NCBI GenBank assembly: GCA_017547145.1
Contig: JAFYQJ010000011.1
Coordinates: 147,788-211,787 of the forward strand
Reading direction: 5' to 3'
DNA: 64,000 nt
From: Paludibacteraceae bacterium
Lineage (GTDB): Bacteria; Bacteroidota; Bacteroidia; Bacteroidales; Paludibacteraceae
In this document: one piece after another, positions 16,956 to 25,306 of the stretch
How the letters are laid out: every line of letters starts with the position of its first letter
How positions within the stretch are numbered: the stretch's first letter is position 1
Made by a program: the position numbers and the translations under genes
Notes under the pieces: model-generated
What the model saw: only the letters and a program-made list of their open reading frames with translations
Told to the model about the DNA's origin: nothing
Databases searched by the model: none

Positions 16956-17314
16956 TTTGTTTTGTTAAATGATTTATACTCTTTTGACAATTCTTGATGC
17001 AAATCAATAGAATTCCAGTAGCAATTTGTAGGTGTTAAAACAGCTTTTAATGAAATTTTTATATTCATATTTCTCATTTGTTGTAAAAAAAGATCTAAAA
17101 ATTTATTTTCAAAGTAGCAGAAAACAATCATTTCATCAGCAAAAATATTTGTGTTAAAATCTTTTTTGAGAAGTTTGTTTTCTAAAATTGAATTTATAGT
17201 AAAAGACTGTTCTTCTGGGAGAATATTTCGAATAACAACATTAAAATTGGCACAAAGCAATTCAAAACTAAGTTGCTTTATGCCAAGATTATAGGTTAAA
17301 ATTGTTGGTTGCAT
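16952..17314 (-). CDS. DUF3783 family protein
   Basis: The 120-residue protein contains the DUF3783 signature at its C-terminal end: MIVFCYFENKFLDLFLQQMR, then LKAVLTPTNCYWNSIDLHQEL, where KAVLTPTN..W is the conserved core. The function of the family is unknown. It starts the three-gene set that continues with the membrane protein and the yqaA-like gene. Confidence 0.75.
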   Translation of the reverse strand: MQPTILTYNLGIKQLSFELLCANFNVVIRNILPEEQSFTINSILENKLLKKDFNTNIFADEMIVFCYFENKFLDLFLQQMRNMNIKISLKAVLTPTNCYWNSIDLHQELSKEYKSFNKTK

Positions 17315-17320
17315 TGTTTT

Positions 17321-19411
17321 TTATTTCAAACCACGACCTTTTAGCATTGCTTCTGGGTTTGGTTCTGCACCGCGAAATTGTTTGTAAAGTTTCATTGGTT
17401 CATCACTTCCCCCTTTTTCAAGTATATTTTGTCTAAAAGATTTTGCTGTTTGAGCGTCAAAAATACCTTTTTCTTTGAATAAATCAAACGCATCTTTGTC
17501 AAGAACTTCGGCCCATAAGTAACTATAATACCCAGCACTGTATCCGCTATTAAAAATATGATTGAAGTTTGTAGTACAATAGCGTGGAGCTATTTCTGGA
17601 ATTAAACCTAATTCTGTCATTTTTTGTTTTTCAAATTGTTGTACATCAACACCTTCAACAGATTTCAAATCGTGCCAATTCATATCCAAGATAGAAGCTG
17701 CAACCAATTCTGTTGTCATAAAGCCTTGGTTGAAGTTGATGGCATTTTGAATTTTTTCAACTAATTCGTTTGGTATTACTTCTCCTGTTTTATAGTGTTT
17801 TGCATAAAGTTGTAAAACTTCAGGTTCGAAAGCCCAATTTTCTAATATTTGAGAAGGTAATTCTACAAAGTCACGAGCAACGTTTGTTCCGCTTAAACTT
17901 ACATAATTACATTGGGAAAGTAGCCCATGCAAAGCGTGTCCAAATTCATGGAACATTGTTTCTACTTCATCAAGAGTCAACAATGACGGAGTTTCTGATG
18001 TTGGTTTTGTAAAATTTCCTACGTTTACTACAATTGGACGGATTTGTTTGCCATTTACTATTCTTTGATCACGGAAATTGCTCATCCAAGCACCACCTCG
18101 TTTGCTTGCTCGTGGATAATAGTCTGTATAGAAAAGTCCTATAAGAGAATCGTTAGAATCAGTTATTTTAAATACTTCTACATCAGAATGATAAATAGGC
18201 ATTTTTTCTAGCTTTTCGAACTTTAATCCGAAGAGTTTATTGGCAACAGCAAACACTCCAGCACGAACATTTTCCATTTGGAAATAAGGTTTGATTTCGT
18301 CTTCGTTAAGTGCATATTTTTCTTGACGAAGCTTTTCTGTATAAAAATCCCAATCCCATGCTTGAAGCTGAAATCCACCATTTTCATTGTCGATAAGTTT
18401 TTGTAATTCAGCACGTTCTTCTTTTGCTTTTGTTATAGCAGATTCAAATATTTTTGCTAAAAACTCATTAACTGTAGTCGAATTTTTTGCCATTGTTTCG
18501 TTCAATATGAAATTAGAAGGCGTATCAAAGCCAAGAATGTTAGCTTTTTCTATACGTAATTTCATAATGTCAAGAACTATTTGATTGTTGTCATTATCGT
18601 TTCCATTATTACCACGATTAACGTAAGCAGTGTACATTTTTTCGCGTAAATCACGGCGACAACTATATTGTAAAAAAGGTATTCTACTTGGACTTTGTAA
18701 GCCAAAAAGCCATTTTCCTTCATATCCTGCTGTAGTAGCGGCTTCGGCAGCTGAAGTACGTACTGCCTCTGGCAAACCAGTCAAATCTTCTTCATTTAAA
18801 ATAAGTTGAAACCCATTGTTTTCTGCTAAAAGATTATTACCAAATTTTTGTTCTAAAGCAGATATTTGTTTATTAATTTCTCTTAAACGTGTTTGTTTTT
18901 CGGTATCAAGAGCAATACCATTACGAACAAAGCTGCGATTCATTTTTTCTAGTAACATTGATTGTTCAATAGTGAGGTTTAATTGCTCTTTTTTATTGTA
19001 AACAGCAGCTACACGTTTATAGAAATTTGTATTCATAAAAATATTGTCATTGTGTTCAGAAAGCAATGGTAATGCTTTTTCTACAATGGCATTAATGCTG
19101 TCGTTTGAGTCTGATTCTGATAAATTAAATAAAACGCCTATTACTTTAGATAACAAAGCTCCAGAGTGATCGTATGCTTCTATGGTATTTTCAAAAGTAG
19201 GTGCTTCGAGACTATTTATGATAGCAGAAACTTCTGCTTGTTGTTGTTTTATACCTTCTTCTATTGCAGGAAGGAAGTGTTTTTCTTCTATTTGTTCAAA
19301 AGGTGGTAGTCCATGTGGAGTTTCCCATTCAACAAAAAAAGGGTTTTCAATTTTTTTACAACATGCTGTTATCATAATCATTGTAGCTAAAAATAAAATT
19401 GATTTTTTCAT
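17321..19411 (-). CDS. dcp: M3 family zinc metallopeptidase, peptidyl-dipeptidase Dcp-like lipoprotein
   Basis: The 696-residue enzyme has the gluzincin motif MFHEFGHALHGL (HExxH) with a downstream Glu in NWAFEPEVL, the M3 signature. The N-terminus ILFLATMIMITACCKK carries a lipobox with the acylated Cys at 17 or 18, so it is probably anchored facing the periplasm. The start NPFFVEWETPHGLPPFEQI is typical of Dcp, which releases C-terminal dipeptides from peptides. A TAATTTTG box (minus strand, 19447-19440) lies upstream. Confidence 0.93.
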   Translation of the reverse strand: MKKSILFLATMIMITACCKKIENPFFVEWETPHGLPPFEQIEEKHFLPAIEEGIKQQQAEVSAIINSLEAPTFENTIEAYDHSGALLSKVIGVLFNLSESDSNDSINAIVEKALPLLSEHNDNIFMNTNFYKRVAAVYNKKEQLNLTIEQSMLLEKMNRSFVRNGIALDTEKQTRLREINKQISALEQKFGNNLLAENNGFQLILNEEDLTGLPEAVRTSAAEAATTAGYEGKWLFGLQSPSRIPFLQYSCRRDLREKMYTAYVNRGNNGNDNDNNQIVLDIMKLRIEKANILGFDTPSNFILNETMAKNSTTVNEFLAKIFESAITKAKEERAELQKLIDNENGGFQLQAWDWDFYTEKLRQEKYALNEDEIKPYFQMENVRAGVFAVANKLFGLKFEKLEKMPIYHSDVEVFKITDSNDSLIGLFYTDYYPRASKRGGAWMSNFRDQRIVNGKQIRPIVVNVGNFTKPTSETPSLLTLDEVETMFHEFGHALHGLLSQCNYVSLSGTNVARDFVELPSQILENWAFEPEVLQLYAKHYKTGEVIPNELVEKIQNAINFNQGFMTTELVAASILDMNWHDLKSVEGVDVQQFEKQKMTELGLIPEIAPRYCTTNFNHIFNSGYSAGYYSYLWAEVLDKDAFDLFKEKGIFDAQTAKSFRQNILEKGGSDEPMKLYKQFRGAEPNPEAMLKGRGLK

Positions 19412-19439
19412 TTGTTTAGTATTTAATGTGTTTCTGCTA

Positions 19440-19447
19440 CAAAATTA
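19440..19447 (-). promoter_or_regulatory. Promoter -7 box of the M3 peptidase gene
   Basis: TAATTTTG on the minus strand, 29 bases before the ATG at 19411, matches TAnnTTTG. Confidence 0.5.
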
Positions 19448-19547
19448 AGAAAATACTCTGATTGTTAGAAACAATAATCTTTGAAGAACAAAAAATGCAT
19501 TTACGTTGTTTTTATTTTACAGTTTAATATTTTTAAATTTTTAGATT

Positions 19548-20072
19548 ATGAAAAAAATGTTTTTGTTAGTTACTTTCTTTTCGTTGGGAATAACAGCTTG
19601 CTCAAATGAGCAGTTTGACAATTCGACAGTATCAGAATTAGATTTAAATCGTTATGTCGGTAAATGGTATGAAATAGCACGTTACGATCACATTTTCGAG
19701 CGAGGTTTGGTTGGCTGTACGGCTAATTATACACTTCAAGATAACGGTTACATTAAAGTAGTAAATGCAGGATATAAAAAAACGTTAGATGGAAAATACG
19801 ATGAATCGATAGGGAAGGCTCGGCGACCAAATGAAAATGAACAAGGAAAACTTGAGGTTGCATTTTTTGCAAATTTTTATGCCGACTATTATGTGTTAGA
19901 ATTAGCTCCTGATTATCGTTATGTGTTGGTTGGTAGCAAAACGGACAAGTATTTGTGGATTTTAAGTCGTACTCCACAAATGGAACAAGTAGATATTGAT
20001 TTTTTGCTCAAGCGTGTTAAAGAACGAGGTTATAACATAAATAAATTAATTTGGGTAGAACACAAATTATAA
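19548..20072 (+). CDS. blc: Outer-membrane lipocalin (Blc-like lipoprotein)
   Basis: A 174-residue lipoprotein with the lipobox LGITACSNEQ (Cys at 18). The lipocalin SCR1 motif appears in NRYVGKWYEIARYDHIFERG, followed by TANYTL and the DNGYIKVVNAG strand, and SCR2/3-like YYVLELAPDYRYVLVGS. Bacterial Blc proteins bind fatty acids or lysophospholipids at the outer membrane. Monocistronic, ending at a strong palindromic terminator. Confidence 0.93.
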   Translation: MKKMFLLVTFFSLGITACSNEQFDNSTVSELDLNRYVGKWYEIARYDHIFERGLVGCTANYTLQDNGYIKVVNAGYKKTLDGKYDESIGKARRPNENEQGKLEVAFFANFYADYYVLELAPDYRYVLVGSKTDKYLWILSRTPQMEQVDIDFLLKRVKERGYNINKLIWVEHKL

Positions 20073-20075
20073 ACT

Positions 20076-20099
20076 AAAACCACTCTAGAGTGGTTTTTT
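20076..20099. terminator. Bidirectional terminator between blc and ribF
   Basis: AAAACCACTC pairs with GAGTGGTTTT (the whole of 20076-20097 is a palindrome centred on CTAG) and ends in T6; it sits between convergent genes. Confidence 0.85.
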
Positions 20100-21003
20100 A
20101 CATTGAATATAAGAGTTTTCTGTCTATTTCTATTTGTTGTTGAAGTTCTGTTATCGAAGAAAATTTTATTTCGTCTCGAAGCCTTTTTTTTATGTGTAAG
20201 GTTATTTTTTCATCGTAAATATCCTTGTTGAAATCAATTAAATGTGTTTCTATTGTTTGGTTGTTGCCATCGATTGTTGGGCGAGTTCCTATGTTAAGTA
20301 ATCCTTTATAGCTTTGGTTATTTATACAAGTTTCTATAATGTAGACCCCATTTTTTGGTATTAATTTTTCACTATCTATCTTAAGGTTTGCTGTGGGAAA
20401 ACCTATCGTTCTACCGATTTTATTTCCGTGAATAACTTTTCCGGTAATTGAATAGGTGTAATCCAATAACTGATTAGCAAGTTTTATATCGCCATTAGAT
20501 ATTAAAAGCCTTATTATTGAAGAACTTACTTGCCTTCCGTTGTCTTCAAATTTACTGCATTGGGTTATTTCTATATTTAGTTTTTCTCCTAATTTTTGGT
20601 ACGTTTCAAATGTTGAAATCTTATCCTTTCCAAAACGATGGTCATGGCCAATAAGTAATATTTTTACGCCATACATTTCTTTTAGCCACATCAAAAAAGT
20701 TTCAGCATTTTGTTGAGCAATTTTTGTATTAAAATCAAGCATTAAACAATTTGATATACCAAGGTCAGCAAAAAGTTGTGTTTTTTCTGATGGGGTAGAG
20801 AGGTATTTTATGTTTTTTTCGGGATGTAAAGTTTTTTGTGGTGAATTGTTAAATGAAATTACTAGAGATTCAAAACCTGTTTTTTGAGCCATTGTTTTCA
20901 ATTCTGACAATAAAAAACGATGTCCTATATGCACACCATCAAAAAAACCAATGGTAGCAACTGTTTGAACATTAAGCTTTTGTTTATCAGAAAGAATATT
21001 CAC
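20098..21003 (-). CDS. ribF: Bifunctional riboflavin kinase / FAD synthetase
   Basis: The 301-residue protein converts riboflavin to FMN and FMN to FAD. The N-terminal adenylyltransferase half has GFFDGVHIGH and later GHDHRFGKD and SSSIIR; the C-terminal kinase half has GKVIHGNKIGRTIGFPTAN and NGVYI, which bind riboflavin and ATP. Ends on the hairpin shared with the lipocalin gene. Confidence 0.97.
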   Translation of the reverse strand: MNILSDKQKLNVQTVATIGFFDGVHIGHRFLLSELKTMAQKTGFESLVISFNNSPQKTLHPEKNIKYLSTPSEKTQLFADLGISNCLMLDFNTKIAQQNAETFLMWLKEMYGVKILLIGHDHRFGKDKISTFETYQKLGEKLNIEITQCSKFEDNGRQVSSSIIRLLISNGDIKLANQLLDYTYSITGKVIHGNKIGRTIGFPTANLKIDSEKLIPKNGVYIIETCINNQSYKGLLNIGTRPTIDGNNQTIETHLIDFNKDIYDEKITLHIKKRLRDEIKFSSITELQQQIEIDRKLLYSM

Positions 21004-21090
21004 TTTTTTGTTTTAATAAAGGCAATGCAAAGGTAATGTTTTTTAATGGCAAAAAGGTAAAAATGCCTATTTCGAATAGCTTAAACAAAA

Positions 21091-21126
21091 AAAGAAGTAA
21101 AGATGATTTTTTATCTTTACTTCTTT
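21091..21126 (-). terminator. Terminator of the 22674-21147 gene set
   Basis: AAAGAAGTAAAGAT (21091-21104) pairs perfectly with ATCTTTACTTCTTT (21113-21126). Read on the minus strand the stem is followed by a T-rich run (21092-21084), so it stops transcription of the gene ending at 21147. Confidence 0.75.
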
Positions 21127-21146
21127 CAGAAAATAATAATTGAGTT

Positions 21147-21794
21147 TTATGAATTTTCACCAAAAACAATGCCGTTGTTACTATTTTCCATCCATTGTTT
21201 TTTTACTGCAAAAGCCCAAATTAAAATTACAATATTTATAATAAAAGCAATAATGAGAATAATGATTTCGACGATTCTGGTAGCTTTAAATATAGAAACT
21301 TGTGATTTTTCCTTTAACGAAATAAAGATGTTATGTAAAGTAAATGGCGTATTAGTTGCCTCAAATTCATTTAGATAGAGGTCGATATTCTCGCAAAAAC
21401 TTTCTATGTAGGATATATAAGCATTTATACCAATAGTTCTAACAATGAAATTGACTTCGTCGTTATCGTCTAGGTAAGAGCGAATTTTTTTACTGTCGGA
21501 AATAAGATTTTTGATAGTTTCGGCATTTAAATCTTGATGTGTGTATTCTGGTGAAATTTGATTTATCTGATTCTCTATTTGAGCAATTTCAAAATCAATA
21601 AATTGATTTATCTTTTTTGGAATAAATGCACTTGCAATGAATAGTGTTAGTAAAAGTAAAGTAGTGAGTATCGTAATTGCAATAAGAACATTTTTTTCGG
21701 TAGATTTTTTTAATGGTATAATAAGGAACCGAACTATTGCAGTTGGAATTGCAAGAAGCAGTATTGCAAAAATAACAACGTAGAAAGTATTCAT
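21147..21794 (-). CDS. Hypothetical membrane protein
   Basis: 215 residues with two N-terminal hydrophobic segments (about 5-27 and 36-58), a soluble predominantly helical middle (60-165), and a third segment near 170-196. No motif or family recognised. Third gene of a minus-strand set with the 144-residue membrane protein and the PH-like protein, so it may act with them in the envelope. Confidence 0.6.
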   Translation of the reverse strand: MNTFYVVIFAILLLAIPTAIVRFLIIPLKKSTEKNVLIAITILTTLLLLTLFIASAFIPKKINQFIDFEIAQIENQINQISPEYTHQDLNAETIKNLISDSKKIRSYLDDNDEVNFIVRTIGINAYISYIESFCENIDLYLNEFEATNTPFTLHNIFISLKEKSQVSIFKATRIVEIIILIIAFIINIVILIWAFAVKKQWMENSNNGIVFGENS

Positions 21795-21796
21795 AA

Positions 21797-22231
21797 TTAG
21801 TTTTTGTTAGAGTTAGTATAAATTACGGTTTTTTGTGTTTTACAACTATTTTTTAGAACAGTAAAAAATGGTTGTTTCATTTTTTTTAGGTTACTATATT
21901 TGCTCGAAATATTTAAATCCTTAAGTACAATTTTTACTAAAAGACGTCCACAAGGAGCTTGCATATATTCGTAAAAAGTATCGGGTCTAAAATTATCGCT
22001 GTTGCGTTGGATTAGAATATTATACTTTCGTTTTTTGTCGTTCCAAGAATGAAAAATACGCCAGGAGTTTTTCAAACAAATAAGAGCAATGATTATTTGT
22101 GGTACAAAAAGCCACTTATAAATTTGATAAAAAGGAAACAATACAATGCCTATCCCCCCAACAAGTAGGAGGAAGGCATAAGTATTTAAATACAAAAATC
22201 GCGGAAAAGTTACGATTGTTTGTTTATTCAT
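21797..22231 (-). CDS. Hypothetical two-helix membrane protein
   Basis: 144 residues with two hydrophobic segments at about 14-33 and 38-56, followed by a basic soluble tail with RKYNILIQRNSDNFRPDTFYEYM and APCGRLLVKIVL. Family not recognised. Two bases separate it from the downstream gene and five from the PH-like gene upstream, so it is co-transcribed with both. Confidence 0.6.
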   Translation of the reverse strand: MNKQTIVTFPRFLYLNTYAFLLLVGGIGIVLFPFYQIYKWLFVPQIIIALICLKNSWRIFHSWNDKKRKYNILIQRNSDNFRPDTFYEYMQAPCGRLLVKIVLKDLNISSKYSNLKKMKQPFFTVLKNSCKTQKTVIYTNSNKN

Positions 22232-22236
22232 TTTAT

Positions 22237-22674
22237 TTATTGAGCATTAGAAATTGCTTGATAGAACGAATCTACAACTTTTTGTGCTTCAGCTTCATTA
22301 TCACTTGGCAATAAGATAGATGTACGTTGTGTAAATGCATCGTAGTACAATGTGTACGATTGGCAGAAGCAACCAAGACAAGTACCTTCTTTTACATAAC
22401 CAACTTCTTTAACACTGCTAGGCAATAAATATTTTACATTTTTACCAGCATTTAAAACCCACAATGCTTTGAATTGAATTACTTCAACAACACGTTTGTT
22501 TGTGATAACCACAAAACCTTGACGCTTGTTACCCAATAAAAGATTTAAAAATTTTATAATTGATCCATAAAGTTTTGCGAGAGGATTTGCACTAGTTGCC
22601 CAAAGTTCAGCTTCAAGTTCCATTACTAAGTTTTCGCCTTCTCTTAAAATAAGGCCTGATTTTAATTTTGTCAT
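22237..22674 (-). CDS. PH-like domain (bPH-type) protein
   Basis: The 145-residue protein resembles bacterial pleckstrin-homology-like domains: LREGENLVMELEAELWATS, then GFVVITNKRVVEVIQFKALW (strand-turn-strand with TNKRV) and a C-terminal helix AQKVVDSFYQAIS. It lacks membrane segments. First gene of the three-gene set; the structured element B lies upstream of it. Confidence 0.6.
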   Translation of the reverse strand: MTKLKSGLILREGENLVMELEAELWATSANPLAKLYGSIIKFLNLLLGNKRQGFVVITNKRVVEVIQFKALWVLNAGKNVKYLLPSSVKEVGYVKEGTCLGCFCQSYTLYYDAFTQRTSILLPSDNEAEAQKVVDSFYQAISNAQ

Positions 22675-23070
22675 AATAAATTCAGTTTAAAAAAGTTAAA
22701 AAATTTCTTTTGTTTCTGTCGCAGGAGAAGGGTTAGAAATGCACACAAAAAAGCGTGGACAGAAATTTATCCACGCCCCAAGGTCCTGAGAAATACCTAC
22801 ACACGAACAGAAAAACTTTGTCCACGTTCAAATCGCAAACAGTTCGTGTGTTTGATTTCTTTTTATGCAGGGAAATTTCTCAGGTTTCGGGGCATTAAAA
22901 TAAAGCAAACGCTTTTTCAATATTTCAAGGTGTGCAAATCACACACAAAAAATTTTATTTCATAGGCAAAAAAATTTTTAAATTTTGTATATCCAAAAAT
23001 ACAAAAAAAAAGAGTTATTAGCTTTTAAAAATCAATGAAAGTATCAAGGTTTTTGTTTTTTATTTAAATC
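22675..23070. other. 396-base intergenic region holding cruciform element B
   Basis: No gene is supported. The region is dominated by structured element B (22741-22971), and the remainder is AT-rich and without a clear promoter box. Confidence 0.65.
22741..22971. repeat. Structured repeat element B, related to element A at 10816-11059
   Basis: Nested inverted repeats: GCACAC (22741-22746) with GTGTGC (22930-22935), AAAAGCGT (22749-22756) with ACGCTTTT (22909-22916), a local GCGTGGA/TCCACGC hairpin (22753-22776), GCCCC (22775-22779) with GGGGC (22889-22893), CCTGAGAAAT (22785-22794) with ATTTCTCAGG (22875-22884), and CACACGAAC (22800-22808) with GTTCGTGTG (22842-22850). The start (GCACACAAAAAAGCGTGG) and the 3' flank (AATATTTCAAGGTGTGC to TTTATTTCATAGGCAAAA) match element A, while the inner stems differ in sequence but keep the architecture. 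Confidence 0.65.
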
Positions 23071-24879
23071 TCATGGCATCAAATTTTGGTTAAAATAATC
23101 GTAAATAATTGATGCTCTTGATGTTCCAACTATTTTTTCTAAATCGTTTTTTGATGCATTTTTTATCTGTTTTAGACTTTTAAAATGCTTTAAAAGCTCG
23201 AATTTAGTTTTTTCTCCTATTCCTTTAATCAAATCTAGCTCAGATGAAGTTTGAGATTTGCTTCTTTTTTTTATGTGAAACGAAATAGCAAATCGGTGAA
23301 CTTCGTCTTGAACAGAAGCCAAAAATTTAAAGGTGAAGTCGGTTGGTTTCAATCCGATTGTTTGTGGAGGGGTTCCAAATAGTATTTCGTTTGTTTTGTG
23401 TTGATTGTTTTTTGCCAAACCAATGATTGGTATTTGTAGTTGTAATTCATCTTCGATTACTTGGCGTACAACTTCCATTTGTCCTTTTCCGCCATCGGTT
23501 ATAATAAGGTCGGGTAGTGGTTGCTGTTCGTCTTGCAATCGTGTGTAGCGTCTATGAACAACTTCTTTCATCGATGCATAATCGTCGGCACCAACCACTG
23601 TTTTTATATTGTATGTGCGGTAATCTTTTTTCGAAGGTTTGCATTTTTTGAATACTACGCAAGCAGCTACTGCATTTGTTCCGCTGATATTCGAATTGTC
23701 AAAACATTCGATTGTTTCTGGTATTTTTGGTAAATGTAGCGTATTTTGAATTTCTTTCATCAATCGCATTGCTCGTTGGTCGGGGTTTAGTTTTTCGCTT
23801 TGTTTGTATTTGTCTATTTTGTATTGAGCAACATTTTTACAAGCTAAATCGAGTAATTTCTTTTTGTTACCTCGTTGAGGAATAATAAATTCTAAATTTT
23901 CGTCTATTCCATCGGGAATAAATGGAACAATAAGTGTTTTGTTTGTACTTTTTAGTCGTTCGCGTAATTCTAAAATTGCTAATGCAAAAATTTCTGTTTT
24001 TTCTTCGTCAACTCTTTTTTGATATTCTATTGTAAGTCCTTGAATAATAGAGCCTTTTGAAATTCTAAGAATATTTATATAGGCAGAATTTTCGTCTTCG
24101 TCGTATGCAAATACATCTAAATTGTCGTCACTAGGAGTAGTTATAATTGTTTTTGTTTGATACTTCAGTAACGCTTCGTATTTTAGTTTTAGTTTTTGAG
24201 CTTCTTCAAATTTCTCTTCGTTAGCCAAATGTTGCATTTGATCGAGCAGATAATCTATTATTAGATGTGAGTTTCCTTGTGCAATTTGTTTGATTTCATC
24301 AATGTTTTTCTGATAATCGTTTTCTGCATGCAACCCAACGCAAACACCCATACAGTTTTTTATGTGATACTCAAGGCAAACTTTGAATTTATTTGATAAA
24401 ATGTTTTCGTTGTTGAGTTGTAAATTGCAAGTACGTATAGGGTAGAGCTCATGTATTAGATCTAGAAGCATGTCAAGTGTACGAACGGATGAATAAGGAC
24501 CGAAAAAATCAGCGTTTTTTGTTAAAGTACGTGTTTTAAATACGCGAGGAAAATTTTCGCGTGTAATACAAAGCCATGGATACGATTTTCCGTCTTTTAA
24601 AAGTATATTGTAGTGAGGTTGATAGCGTTTTATTAGATTGTTTTCGAGTAGAAGTGCTTCGTTTTCCGAATTTACAACGATATATTCTATCTCGGCTATT
24701 TGTTGTACAAGTTTTTTTGTTTTTAGCGATTCATGTGTTTTGTTGAAGTACGACGAAACTCTTCGTTTTAAATTTTTAGCCTTTCCAACGTAAATAATTG
24801 TTCCATCTACGTTAAGGTATTTGTAAACACCGGGGGTTTCGGGTAATGCGTTTATTTTATGTTTTAGCAGTTCATCCAT
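23071..24879 (-). CDS. uvrC: Excinuclease ABC subunit C
   Basis: Makes both incisions in nucleotide excision repair. The 602-residue protein has the GIY-YIG nuclease (GVYKYLNVDGTIIYVGKAKN, residues 17-36), the central UVR motif (LLDQMQHLANEEKFEEAQKLK), the RNase H-like C-terminal nuclease (IECFDNSNISGT and IITDGGKGQ) and a helix-hairpin-helix tail (LIKGIGEKTKFELLKHF). A TAACTTTG box (24891-24884) ends five bases before the ATG, which implies a very short or absent leader. Confidence 0.97.
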   Translation of the reverse strand: MDELLKHKINALPETPGVYKYLNVDGTIIYVGKAKNLKRRVSSYFNKTHESLKTKKLVQQIAEIEYIVVNSENEALLLENNLIKRYQPHYNILLKDGKSYPWLCITRENFPRVFKTRTLTKNADFFGPYSSVRTLDMLLDLIHELYPIRTCNLQLNNENILSNKFKVCLEYHIKNCMGVCVGLHAENDYQKNIDEIKQIAQGNSHLIIDYLLDQMQHLANEEKFEEAQKLKLKYEALLKYQTKTIITTPSDDNLDVFAYDEDENSAYINILRISKGSIIQGLTIEYQKRVDEEKTEIFALAILELRERLKSTNKTLIVPFIPDGIDENLEFIIPQRGNKKKLLDLACKNVAQYKIDKYKQSEKLNPDQRAMRLMKEIQNTLHLPKIPETIECFDNSNISGTNAVAACVVFKKCKPSKKDYRTYNIKTVVGADDYASMKEVVHRRYTRLQDEQQPLPDLIITDGGKGQMEVVRQVIEDELQLQIPIIGLAKNNQHKTNEILFGTPPQTIGLKPTDFTFKFLASVQDEVHRFAISFHIKKRSKSQTSSELDLIKGIGEKTKFELLKHFKSLKQIKNASKNDLEKIVGTSRASIIYDYFNQNLMP

Positions 24880-24883
24880 ACTA

Positions 24884-24891
24884 CAAAGTTA
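24884..24891 (-). promoter_or_regulatory. Promoter -7 box directly before uvrC
   Basis: TAACTTTG on the minus strand matches TAnnTTTG and lies only five bases from the uvrC ATG at 24879. Confidence 0.5.
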
Positions 24892-24940
24892 TAATTTTTG
24901 AGAAAAATATATTTCTATTACATCAAATTATTAAAAATTG

Positions 24941-24948
24941 TATATTTG
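24941..24948 (+). promoter_or_regulatory. Promoter -7 box of the ncRNA at 24954
   Basis: TATATTTG matches TAnnTTTG and lies about six bases before the apparent 5' end of the structured RNA. It diverges from the uvrC promoter. Confidence 0.55.
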
Positions 24949-24953
24949 CTACG

Positions 24954-25246
24954 CATTTTGCTCACGCTGGGGAGGTTTTGCCTTTTATGTGGGTGGGCAA
25001 GAGGCAGACATAAATAAAAGGCGTCTTTTTGTCGCTTTGTGCTTGGCTATCTAGAATCTGGTAAATTCAAAGAAGTATCCAACGCATTGCAACGAAGATG
25101 TCTGCGTGGTATGATTCTGTAAAGTTGTGCTTTTCGAGCGTAACTTTTTTCATATCGGCGTGGGCTTCGGTGTTGCTTGTTCGGATACAGTGGCAATACC
25201 AGAGCCTTAGATAGCGGAACAGCAACAATGTAGCTCCGCTTTTTTT
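24954..25246 (+). ncRNA. Unidentified structured non-coding RNA, about 290 nt
   Basis: A GC-richer island with its own promoter and a rho-independent terminator: AGCGGA (25213-25218) pairs with TCCGCT (25235-25240), followed by T7. Internal pairings support a folded RNA: GCCTTTTA (24980-24987) with TAAAAGGC (25015-25022); an extended stem GCTATCTA (25046-25053) with TAGATAGC (25208-25215), CTGGTA (25058-25063) with TACCAG (25197-25202), GTATCC (25075-25080) with GGATAC (25183-25188); and an AAAGTT/AACTTT hairpin near 25121-25147. The long interrupted stem recalls 6S-type RNAs, but tmRNA, RNase P and SRP signatures are absent. TAGATAGC overlaps the terminator stem, so the two structures may compete. 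Confidence 0.55.
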
Positions 25247-25306
25247 ATGTCCGTCAGTAATAGATTTTTATTAGTTATATATTGTTTAATTTTAAATTTT
25301 ATTATT

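Noticed and set aside
24954..25246. tmRNA, RNase P RNA or SRP RNA
   Set aside because: No tag-peptide reading frame or tRNA-like ends, no conserved GAGGAAAGTCC-type P4 strand, and no GGAAGGAAGCAG-type SRP loop were found, so only a generic ncRNA call was kept.
25247..25306. Upstream start of the small exported protein
   Set aside because: It begins inside the T-run of the ncRNA terminator, and the signal peptide starts properly at 25307.
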